A DNA stretch of 64,000 nucleotides from contig JAGVSM010004289.1 in NCBI GenBank assembly GCA_022494885.1, positions 1 through 64,000 of the forward strand, given 5' to 3'. This stretch comes from Micrasema longulum (taxonomy: Eukaryota > Arthropoda > Insecta > Trichoptera > Brachycentridae). Shown here one piece after another: positions 1 to 12,300 of this stretch. The first letter of the stretch is position 1, and the number at the start of each line of letters is the position of its first letter. The notes beneath the pieces were generated by a model. It ran no database searches. It was not told the DNA's origin and worked only from the letters and a program-made list of their open reading frames with translations. The position numbers and the translations under genes were made by a program.

Positions 1-208
1 TTTAAAACAGTATTCTTCGTATGTTTCGGCATACGAGATTCATAATTTTTAAGCAGACAGTCTTGTAATATAAATTAGTTGGTTCAACATCAAATCATTA
101 AAAAAATTATGCCTTTATTAGAAATCAATCTGCTGGATTTAAGAATTTTTAATGCATTTTTAGTCCTTCATAATAACTCCTTGATAAATCCTTCATTATT
201 TGTTTCAG

Positions 209-328
209 GATAAGGCTTGTGAAATGGTAGATGAAGAGGATATAGGACCAACCTCTTTAGATGGAGAAATGAGTGAAGAACAAAAACTGGAAAAGTTTAA
301 AGAAGAGGCTCTTTTAGAGAAAGAAAAG
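209..328 (+). CDS. RPAP3: RPAP3 exon A1 (acidic linker into TPR helix 1)
   Basis: Acceptor tttcag at 203-208, donor gt at 329. Forty codons, phase 0 at both ends. Begins DKACEMVDEED and ends LLEKEK, whose first Lys of KEK is the first carboxylate-clamp residue. It is copied as exon A2, which is one codon shorter. Confidence 0.88.
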
Positions 329-3300
329 GTATTCTATTTGTGTGTTTGTAATTCAAACATTGTTTAACAGAGTAATAATAAAATTAAAACAATAAAAAAT
401 AATATTTGATTTGTGTCTGTGCCTTTTAAAAATTATATGAGCTTCTTTGTGAAAATATTTTTTTATTGTTGTATTTTATAGTACTAGTGTTTTCAGGAAT
501 GGAGATATTTCTACTATTTTGCATTACAACAATTGCAATACAATAATTTTGATCTTCTAAAAGTGCTTTTTTTAAATCTATGTTAACAGGGTAACCAATT
601 TGTCAAATTACAAAAGTGGGATGATGCAATAGGGTGCTACACGCGAGCGATTAACCTTCACAAATATGATGCAATATATTTTGCCAATAGAGGTTTATGT
701 TATCTAAAAAAGGAAAAGTAAGTTAATTTAAAAACTTTATCATAATTTACAAATTTAACATTTGAAACAAGGGAAAATAAATTACACATAAAAACTAAAT
801 TTTGACTTTATTTTGGATGCTTACTAAATTTGTAATAAATATTTAGCATGTGCTGAATACCGAGAGTCAGGCCGTATTGTCGTAGAAAACAGGCAATCAA
901 CGCCGTGACGCCGGCGCTGCCGACACTTTAATTCTTAAATTAAAATTTTAATAATTATTTTTTTGTTGTTTTTTCTTTCCATACATTTAAATGATTACAT
1001 TCCAGAATTCTGTTCGGGTGTACCGTAGCTATTTGCTCAGACAGACTTAACAAACATAGCGCGGGTAGCGAGGAAAAACAATGAGGTGTCTTGGGTCTTA
1101 AAATAGCATTTTTGTCAATTTACTTTATTATTGTCGAGATGGGGTTCCGTCTAAAAAGGTAGATCAATCAGGGTTCCATAGCTAAAAAGAATTGGTAACC
1201 GCTGCTCTAGACTACTCTGAAAATGGTAAAAAAATTAGTTACCATTCACCACAACTTGCCGCTTCTTAATTTTGATTTTAAAGAAGATTTGAAGAATTAA
1301 AAGCACACATAGCAACACATGATTTCAAAATCTAGTTAAAGAAATAGTATTTCATAGTATTTTTCAGGTGTGACGGATTTGATTACTAAATCATCATCAT
1401 ATCCCATTTGTACCTAATATGATGCGATCTATTGCGCATTAGGTACTGCATTGGCACACCAAATGCTGTGTACCTTGATCATCTATAACATGAAAGTTGG
1501 GTGTTCAGTTTTATGCTTCAAGTGCCAATCCAGAGTCAGTGAAATAAAACATTTTCAGGCAAATGCATCAACCACAAGAGGCTGACTTATTTTTACTAAA
1601 TTTACCTATTTTTGAGGATTTTTACCTTAAAGTAGCCATCGAGTCAAAAACAGCATCCAGGATTCTATTTCTATCTCTTAATCTGACTAGACACGGAAAC
1701 TGCTAATTACTACCGTTTAAGTCAAAATACTCGGTGTTGGTTAAAGATGTAAAATTATGTAAATGTTTCAGTTTACATGCAGCAGAAGCCGACTGTACTA
1801 AGGCTTTGGAGCTAGACCCCAAGTATGTAAAGGCTCTCCAGCGTCGCAGTTGCGCTCGGGAGGCCCTCGGTTCCCTCCGCAGAGCAGCGTCCGACCTTCG
1901 GGAGATCCTGCTGCTCGAGCCGGGAAATGTAGTCGTAAAAAAACAGCTGGTCGCATTAACACAGAGAATGGGAACCAAAGGCGTAAGTTAAATGTGAATT
2001 CCGATAATTTAACTTTGCAATGGTAAAGTGTTTATATACTGTCACAGTAGTTCATAAAATTTGCTATAACTAATGATGTATCATCAAATAGATAGAAATA
2101 ATTCATACAATCAATTCGTGGATAATTGATTTTATTCTCTAACGGTCTTTCATTGTAATCAGACGCTACGCAGAAGAATGCTGATGTTCGTGGTGAGAAA
2201 ATGCTTTAAGTCCACTGCAGCTCTAAAAAACTACAATTTTATCATTTCATTCATAAATATAATTCAATTTCTCGAATAAGTAGATAATTAACAATATTTT
2301 GAGTATATCCAAATGTTTGTATATAAGGCTGGATTTCGCTCCCTAGGAAGTTATTAAGATTGAAATTTATTACAACAGCTCTTTTACTTCACAAAAGTCA
2401 ACAGATGGAAGAGTTGAGGTAATGTAAATGTTTTAACATAGGCAGAATGGTGAACGTTACAGTGTGTGTAAGAGTGTTCTATGTCCTGGAGTGGTATTCT
2501 GAACGCAAAAGCACGCGTAGAAAACACATTTTTAACGAGTATGTACGTACTAAATACATGCTAACAGAGCGATCTCTTCGTGCGCTGCTCCGTTCATACT
2601 TATTATGTTCTCCAAATCAAAAGCCATTTTCAGGAGAAGTGTAAAAGTTTGGATTTTGTCTAAGGGAAGAGACCATTGCAGGAGACTGCTGCGAGATATT
2701 GTATAGATTTATATACTATTGAACGTGTTGTCCAGATGTTTATTGAAATACATGTGTAAATACCGTGGTGTAGTGGTCAAGACCCTTGACTCTTGCATGG
2801 AAGGTTTCGGGTTCCATTCCCGGTGAGAACACGAAAATTGATTTTTGTAATTTTTCTCAAGCCTGGGTGTTCTGTAATGTAATTTATCACACTAATTGGG
2901 CCTCCTGGCCCGTTGTGGTGCAAAAATAAATAAATAAATAAATAAAAATAAAGTATGTAATAATTTTTATTTTAAGTTCTTACTTAATAATATGCATGCT
3001 TCCCCTTTTTATTATGTTGTATCTTAACTCAACATTGGGCTCTTGGCCTCATAAAGTTAGGGATACATTATTGTTTTTTAATATATTTATTTGTATAAAT
3101 AAATAAAATACTTTTTTAAAAAACCAGCCAATGACGGATCATAAGCCTTGTAAATGTCTTGACTTCCATATCCCTCCTTGAAAATGATTTCCTTCTCAGA
3201 AATACAACTAATACATTATTTATATACTCTTTCTATCTGTACATGTGTATCGTGGTTGTCTTAAGCTAGGAAAACGGTGTTATCAACACCATTTAACACC

Positions 3301-6300
3301 GTTTTCCTAGGAAACCACTTTCTAATCACCTTTACGACGGCTGTCCGCTGCATCACCGTTCACTACGGCCGTTAAAATACGGGCACCGCTATCCTAGGAA
3401 ACCCTAGCTTTACTCTTTTTTTCATTAATTTCTTAAGTATAATGTAATATTTGCTAAATCTAGGATGCAATTAGTGGGGGAATAATGTGTCCATTTACTA
3501 TACATCAGTGACCAAATTTAAAAAATATTTTTGTATGTCTACTGTAATTAAATTGTTAGAATAGCGTTGATTCCTCTAATTACCCTTCTTTTCTAGCCAA
3601 ATTCCAAATCATCTCCAGCTACAACCCCATCTGAAGAGTTTCCTGTCAATGGATTTAATGACAGTAAAACCCATATGCAAGATATTTTGAAACCCACCAG
3701 TGACAGAGTAACCCCAATCAATAAGGCACCATTTCTCAGATCAAAGGTAATTTTACGTTTAATATTTCATTATTTGTATTAGTTTTAGATTATTTACCTC
3801 AGCTGTTAAAAATTTATTTGCAATTAAAATATTGAAAAGTGTACATAATTTCAATATAAACTTAATCAGCTGTTAAGTGATAAAAATCTTCACATTTTAT
3901 TATGATACATCCCGCGCACCATAAATAGCAGAACTCATAAATGATACTGGAAGAATAAAAACACCAATGTTAAATACCGCAATATACAGTGAATGTTTGA
4001 CTGTGGGTCGCGAGGCATTCATTACTTTAATGTTCTCTAGATCGCCATTGAACTTTTTGTAAATCGTCTGGACAAACCAAATTAAATTCTGATTCAATCT
4101 TCTGTCTAATTATTTATTTAATTCGCCCATTCCAAATGGTTTTTCTCAATCTCGGTATTTAATAATTCTTGCCAGTAAACCATATACTAACACTGATACT
4201 GATGGATTCCTGAAGCCGTGTTGTTAGTTCTGAAGCTGATGCAAAACAATTTTTTAAAGATAAATACTTTAATACATTATCATCGCGTTCTGAAGCTATA
4301 TCACAATTAGAATTGTTTTATTTCGATAATGCAAGAATCACAATTTTTTTACTTTTGTGTAGAGTCAAGTCCCGTGGACGATTTGATTAAATATAATTTA
4401 AATGCTTTGAGAAAATGGCCACTCACTTTTAAAACAGGTAGTCAACTCAATAAATTTAAGGCTTTCCAGGTACAAGAAAAAGAAAACAGTTAACTATCCT
4501 TACTAGAATTGATAACCGCTGACCCAGAACTTATTTAAATGAAACGTGGTTATGCAGAAAGCAGCCAGCCATAGAAAGTAAAACTGAGGTTAAGGCACTT
4601 TTGTGAAAAGAGGGAATAAGCAAATCTAAACAGTTGGAATGTTTTTTACTTTGACAAATGATAATGCATACATTAGTTTTTTTTTATAAAACAAAAAATA
4701 TTTAACTATGTATTTGACCAGTTTGAATGATTTTTAAAGTCTGGCTGACCACATAGCCTAAGATGTGCATTTTGCAGAAAATAGACAGCCCTAGTAAAAC
4801 TCAGATCTATGTTGTGTCATTATATATTAAACATATTGTTTTATATTTATATTAGGGTACTTGATTTGAAAGAATCACTTAATTCATTTGCTATAATAAC
4901 TTTCAAAATAATTTAATTATATGTTAAAAAAATTATAAACATGAATTTATTTTTGCATTTTGCAGAAAACAGCCAGATCTAATATCGAACCTCATTCAAA
5001 CTTCGAACGTATGAGGTGACATTCTGTATTAAATCGTAAATTTTTATTACAGGTATTTTTAAATAAATGAATTTATAAAATTCATATAATTATGTATTTA
5101 TTCACTTCATTATTAAGATTTCTGGAGGTATTAATCTTCCCATCAGCATCTATACCATAAGATTTTTCTAGTGCTGTGGGTATTTTCAGCAAATTTAAAA
5201 ATGCTGTTTTTGTGATCAACACTATTTCCAGTAGGTGATTATTACAGTTTTTTGTATGAAAGCAGCCTGGATATTTTTCATTCTATAAATACGAAATAAT
5301 TTTTAAGAAAAATACAAAATGAGTGGTAGACTATGTGTTTGTGTTTTTTTCTCAATGTATTGAGTTCTGACGTTTGAAAAATATTCATTTGTATTTTGTT
5401 TACTTATTTCAGGATAAAGATTGTGAAATGGTATATAGTAAGGATATAGAACCAACCCCTTTAGATGGCAAAATGAGCAATGAACAAATAGAATTATTAA
5501 AAGAAAGGTCTCTCCTTGAGAAAGAAAAGGTATTTATTTTTATTTCTTTTGAATTTTTACACAATTGATGTGAAATTATGTACAATTACGTATAAATAAA
5601 TAATACACTGACACTCCGGAACGTGCCTGTGGGCCAGTGGAGTGGCTATATCCATAATATATATATATATATATATATATATTGAATGTACCTACCTATT
5701 GTATAAACATTTTTGTTAACTATGTATTTGTATTTTATATTGGATTAAATAAATAAAAATAATATATATTTACTACGATATTTAATTGTTCCTGAAGTGT
5801 TAAGACTAACCAGCTTACCTTCCCTGCAACACAAATGAATTATATACACTGCATTTGGAATTCCTATGCAGTGCCCTATTAACTATTGGGTACAGATAGC
5901 GAAACGATGATGATATTGAAAGATAGTGTCTATTTATATGTACATATTTATTATATAAAAAAAAATATTATGACCAATTAATAATTCTAATAATTTTATG
6001 TAATCATCTAACTTAAGTGGTTTTTTAAAAATATTTTAGGGTAACCAATTACTTAAATTACAAAAGTGGGATGATGCTATTATGTGCTACACACGAGCGA
6101 TAAATATTTACAATTATGATGCAATATATTATGCCAATAGAGGTTTATGCTATCTGAAAAAAGAAAAGTAAGTGAATTTCGAGTTCTGTAAAAACCTCAT
6201 ATATTTTTTTTATTACATACATATCTTAAAACTTATAAAAATCATAAAAAAAACAACATTAGAGTTTAGTGGCAGATCATGAAATAGTTTTTAATATCAA

Positions 6301-9300
6301 ATGTTTTTCTGAGGCACAAATTGATAAATATTTTGATTTATTTGTACCAATGGCAATGTATGAAGGCAACTTTTGATGTTTCCACGCTCATGAAGTTCTG
6401 TAAATGAGGCTCAAACATTTAAAAAGTGATTTGTCCAAATTTGAGAAAAAATACGTTTATATAATATAGTTGACCATACAGTGAACATTTATTATGTGCC
6501 TACATACAGAACTGCACATAACTCGCGTAATATAGGCTGCGGATTCAAGGTGCAACATCATAATTGGATTTTTTTTGTGGATTTCATTTTTAAAGGAAGT
6601 TTTTTTTATTAAATTTTTTTGTTTTTTTTACAATAAACATAATAATAAAACAGAGTATAAAAAAAAGCATAATTACCTATCAACGAAATACATATTAATA
6701 GAAAAATAGTAAACAAAAAAATCCCACAAAGGCATGGCCTGTTCGTGGGTATACAAGAAAATGTTCATGAATTTTTGCTCCTATAATAAATAATGGACAG
6801 TTATAATATTTTTGTATAACTTAAGAAAGAAAAAATAAAATATTCTGTAAAAGATAATATGGTATTTTTTTTTATAGTAATTAAAAAGGGAAATAAAAAA
6901 TATTTAAAAAAAAACACAAAAATATTCCTTATTATAAAGGGCAACAAAATAAATCATAGAAAAAAAGAGTTCATATCTTTAGTTTGAATCCAGGATAGTG
7001 CATGTTTTTTAAAAGAAGGAAAATTAAAGATATGTTTTTAATATCAATACAATTTAATTGATGATTACACATATTGCAGGTTCTATTTACAAATGAAATT
7101 TGTGTTGTTTTGTTTACCTCCTAAAAGTAAATACATTATTGCTTTAGTTTGCATGCAGCAGAAGCCGACTGCACTAAAGCCTTGGAGCTGGACCCCAAGT
7201 ACGTAAAGGCTCTCCAGCGCCGCAGCTGCGCTCGAGAGGCCCTCGGCTCCCTTCGCAGAGCAGCGTCAGACCTTCAGGAGATACTGCTGTTGGAGCCGAA
7301 AAATGCAGCTGTTAAGAAACAGTTGGTTGCGTTAACACAGAAAATGGGAACCAAAGGCGTAAGTCAAAGGAGACACAGTGGATATTTTCCTTATTTTAAT
7401 TATGCAATCCTGGCATCAGAGAGCATGAAAATAATCATCATCTTCACCATTTCCCTATTTCTGGCTATTATATTATTATTTATTAAGTATTTCCTTAATT
7501 TCTAGCCCAACTCCAAATCTTCTCCAGCAACAACCCCATCTTCCGAGGAATACCCCGTCAATGGATTTCTTGAGAGCAAAACTAAACTGCAAGATATAAA
7601 TCCTGTCAGCGATAGAGTTACTCCAATAAAAAAGGCACCTCATCTCAGATCAAAGGTTATAAAATAGTTTGTTTTCTGTATTAGTATTTTATTATTTCAT
7701 CGGAAGAGCTGCAAGAGCTTATAAAATTTTAATTTTAAATTGTTGAATCGGGTTGTGGTCCTGTGGCTAGTGTCTCGGACTCACGGATCAAAGGTCAGTG
7801 GTTCGAACCCCATTCTACCCCAACTTGATTCCCATTTTCTAATAGTGAGTTATTTGCAACTCGTTGGAAATGGCCATCAAAATTAAATGTTTGGTAAATC
7901 ATAGGAATGCAAATATTTATTTTTCTAAAAAAATAAGTTTCATAATTTCAAATGATCTTTGATCCGTGTGTATGTCTTATGGTAAGTTAAGTGGAGTAGG
8001 AATTTTTTCTACTAAGCCGAAGATATCAACTCTTTCTCTGTGTTCCAAATATTGTATGGCATCCCTGCTGCGCGGCCCAAAATTAATATTTTATTTTAAA
8101 CACTTATTTTGCTAATGACTATATAATTATTTTCATCATACCTGATGAGTACTTAAGCTACGAACCTTTTTGATAATAAATTACTCACTTTATATAAGAA
8201 AAATATTAAATATCGAATATAATAAACATTCCAAAAAAATACACATACATGTCAATCATGCATCTATTACCTACTTGAGTGCTATGCGTTTGTATTAGTG
8301 GTCTCGAGTGATTGGTGTGAGCATAGTGTTATTTACTAAGAACATTAACTCTATTCAATTATTCAGATGAATCTCACCATTATCAATAACGGCTTCAGCT
8401 CCTTTACTTCACAAAAGTCATTAGATGGTAATGTTGAGGAAATGTGGATGATCAAACATAGGCAGAATAGTGAATGTTACACATTGTGTAATGTGACCCC
8501 TTAAACCAGCCAATGACTGATCATAAGCCCTGTACATGTCTAGACTTCCATATTCCCTTCTCGAAAATATTTTTCCTCTGTTACAATAAATTTAAATATA
8601 TTCATTTTATTTTATTTAATATTTTAAGTCATTGTTTTTTCATTTACATCGTTTTTAATAATTTTATTCTACTTATTAAATTTATAATGATTTTAAAAGG
8701 CATACAAATTTTAACTATATATATGGTGGGTGTTATAGTAATTAGACATGCTATAGTAATTGGACATTCTAAATCTAATGGTAAAAAATAAGTAAAAGTA
8801 ATAATTTATTTCCACCGTAAAATAGACACTTGTTTTGTGGGTTTTTCTTAAAATGAACGAACACCTTTTATTTATTTATTTTTGACCATTAGATTTAGAA
8901 AGTCCGGTTGCTCTAGCTGTCGCACTATAGCATATCTTAAAAAATAGACTGAAACTATAAATAATAAGAATGCGCGTTTTTTATATTTTCATGTAAATCT
9001 ATACTGACGTCATAAGCAGAAAGGCAGTTATTTGCAAAAGTCGTATTTTGAGATATGTCATTTTTAGGTATTTATTATGCAAATAAAATAAACTGTAAAT
9101 AATAATAAGTAAAAACACAATATGTTGATTGTTTCTAAAGCATTAAACCTCTGTGTCATATCTACATTGAGTTTTTGCCTAGTTTCTAAAGCATTAAACC
9201 TGTGTGTCGTATCTACATTGAGTTTTTGCCTATGGATCTCAAGATGTTGTGTTATTGCTAAAGAACTTAAATACTTAAAAAAACAATATACCGTTTATCA

Positions 9301-12300
9301 TGCTCAAATATTTTTTTTACTGCTCATTACCATATATCGAATGGTTCAAAATTTCTTGTAGAACTTTACCTTATATTGAACTCATTTTGTGATTTTTGTC
9401 AAGAAAATGCCTTTTTGTTTATGACGGCAGTAGAGGTATATTATGTAAGAAATTTCAAACTGTGTACGTTATTATGCTAAAGGGAAGTTTTTTTACTTTG
9501 ATTAATAACTGTTGTTTTTGTTTTCAGGCACCACTTGTAAGAGTACCGATACAAGAAATACCCTTCGGAGCATCTATTCCCGAATCGCCGATGGAAGAAT
9601 TAGAAGAAACGACCACAAAATACCAAATGAATGCATCACCTGAGAAATTACTTCCAGTAGAATCCCCTGTTACTGATGTCATAAAAAGTATTAGAGGCGA
9701 GAATAAATGTTTCGAAAAGATGGTAAACGGGGTTCAAAGTATCGAGTCTGTTGATTTAAACAGTTTGCAGTTGGACGATTTGCCCGATTGTCTTCAGGTA
9801 CCCAAATCTTCTATTCAGTTCCTAACTCAATGGAGACTTCTGAGGGGAAGAGACAAAGAAAGAAGTAAATATTTAAAGGTTAGTATGTCTAAATATATAT
9901 TTTATCTCACTTTCAATTTAGTTATTTTTTGTCAAGTAAAAAATGAATATACTTACCTAATTAAAGAAAGTGAAGTCCATCAACCCTTTTCATGACAGCT
10001 AATCGGGAATGCATTAATGACCCGGGTTGTGGTTCTGTGGCTAGTGTTGCGGACTCATGGATCAGAGGTCCGAGGTTCGAATCCTGCTTTTCTGTAACTT
10101 GATTCCTATTTTTTAATAATTAGTTATCTAAAACTCGTTGAAAATGGTCCCAAAAGTTTAAATATTTGAGTAAATCATAAGAATGCAAATATTTAGGTTA
10201 TGTAGTTGAATTTAGGAACACCGTGTCTAGGCATAACTTATTCCAGGTTTATGAGTAAGGCCCTATGTGGATAATAAAAACCTACTTTATGTATTTTTGT
10301 GTTTTATTTTTAGGCTATACCTCCAGTCCAACTACCAGTAATCTTCCAGAACTTCTTAGAAAGCGATGTTCTCTCTGATATACTGGATACACTCTGCAAT
10401 GGCGCTGACTTTAAGCAAGCCGACTCTAGTCCACTCCCATACCTCAAGAATCTAACTAATGTTAAGCGATTTAGCGCCCTAGCCATGTTTCTTTCAGAAA
10501 AAGATAAACATAGTAAGTACATGATTTTAAAGAGCGTGAAGAATGTGCGAAATTGATAAATCGTTAAATAATATTTTTCCTCTATCATTCTCGTACAAAT
10601 AAAACATGTCAAGACAATAATAATAATTGAATAAATATAAAACAACTTTGTTTCTAACCCATTTTTTTCTACCGACCGGTTTCAAAGCTGCACAAGCTTC
10701 TTTATCAAGTTATTCTTAACTAATGAGTCTTATCCTTTTTTATTTTAACAGTGATTACTAAATGTTATCAAATAAATATACAGTAAAACCTCGTTTTTAC
10801 ATTCCTCAATTTTACATTTTCCCGCTTTTTACACCGAAATGTTCAGGACCCATTTTTCTCCATACGTTCTCATACAAATATTACCCCCAATTAACCTTTT
10901 TTACATTATTAATCACCCTGGTTTTACATTTTAAATTTTCGGAATTCATTTGATGAGTCAAAAAAGTCAAAATTATGTCGTAATATTGATGTAGCGGCCC
11001 GCACGCCACCGCGTGTGCTACGCGAATAAAGAATAAAAACAGGTAAAGAACTAATAAACGATAAATTATTGTCTTAACCTAAATTCAAAGCAGGTGCAGT
11101 GTAATTGACCTTTTTGTTTAAGTGTCTTCCTTTACGGTTAGTCTTCGTTTTAATACGAACAAAAACGCAATGTTGACTTATACAAATCAAGATACGCAGT
11201 TGACAAAGGTTTAGAAACAAAGTTTTAATATCATTAAATTGCAATGTTTAAAACATAACAATAGAAATATTTAAAGTTATAAAAAAGATGGTTTAAAAAG
11301 TTGTCATAAAAGTGGAAACAATTTTGCCGCGATCTATATGACAGTTGTTTTTAGTTATGCCGTAGAAAAAAAAGTGATACCGTATAAATAAAATTTCCCA
11401 ACATATTAGGGGAAAAATTATTGTATGTTATTTTATGCAAATTCAAAATTCTAATTTGGTTTATTTTTTATTTACACATAACATAATTTTAACATGCTGT
11501 TTTTAAATCAAATAAAAAAACACTTTACATAATATTGTTTGAAAAAATATAAAAATGTTTTTAGTGAAATCATTGAAAATAGGTAAAAAAATATTGACAA
11601 TTTCCACTTATCACCGTTTTTACAATTTTCTGGAAGTATATTTACACTATAGTGTAGCTAATCAATTATATTTTTTATTAATTGTTTATTTATTTCCTCA
11701 CATTAGCGTTTTCCTCAGCTTTACATTTTTTTTCTTGCTCCCTTGAAAAATGTAAAAAGGGGGTTTTACTGTACATTGAAACATATGGAGCTAATAAGTT
11801 AAGTCTTTTTTATGTTGCTCTTGTAAAGATGAGAATTGTGAAGTGAGATGGATATGATCTTTAAAACAAGACAGGAGTGGACTAAAAGAAATATTGTTTA
11901 TTTATTATTTTTTTCTTATTATGAATCACCTTTTTAATTTCTAAGATTTCTAAGTAAATAAAATAAGTTAAGATTCATTAGTTAAATATACTTTGATAAA
12001 GAAGCTTGTGTAGCTTTGAAACCGGTCGGTAGAAAAAAAAAGGTTTTTTATAAAATTTATTTTTATTTAAGAAGGTATGGTATTATACATGAACAGAAAA
12101 TATAAAAGTAAAAATGATGAAACCCACTAAACCGCAAAAACCGGTTTGTCAGCCGGTTTCTCATTTTTCCTTTACAAAGAAATAAATTATGCAATAATTA
12201 TAAATAGTAATGTACTACTGATCCAGAGGAAAATACTTGTTGACAGTAATTATTTACCTAGAGATATTAGAACCAGTAGTCAAATTGTATAATTTTTAAA

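Noticed and set aside
2762..2835. tRNA gene with A and B boxes
   Set aside because: The cloverleaf stems do not pair well, the B-box is mutated, and a conserved non-tRNA body and (aaat)n tail follow. It is a SINE head; the same holds at 20545, 33157, 43125, 59540 and 60240.
5655..5684. CRISPR-like or satellite array
   Set aside because: It is a plain (AT)n microsatellite; no spaced direct repeats were seen anywhere in the window.
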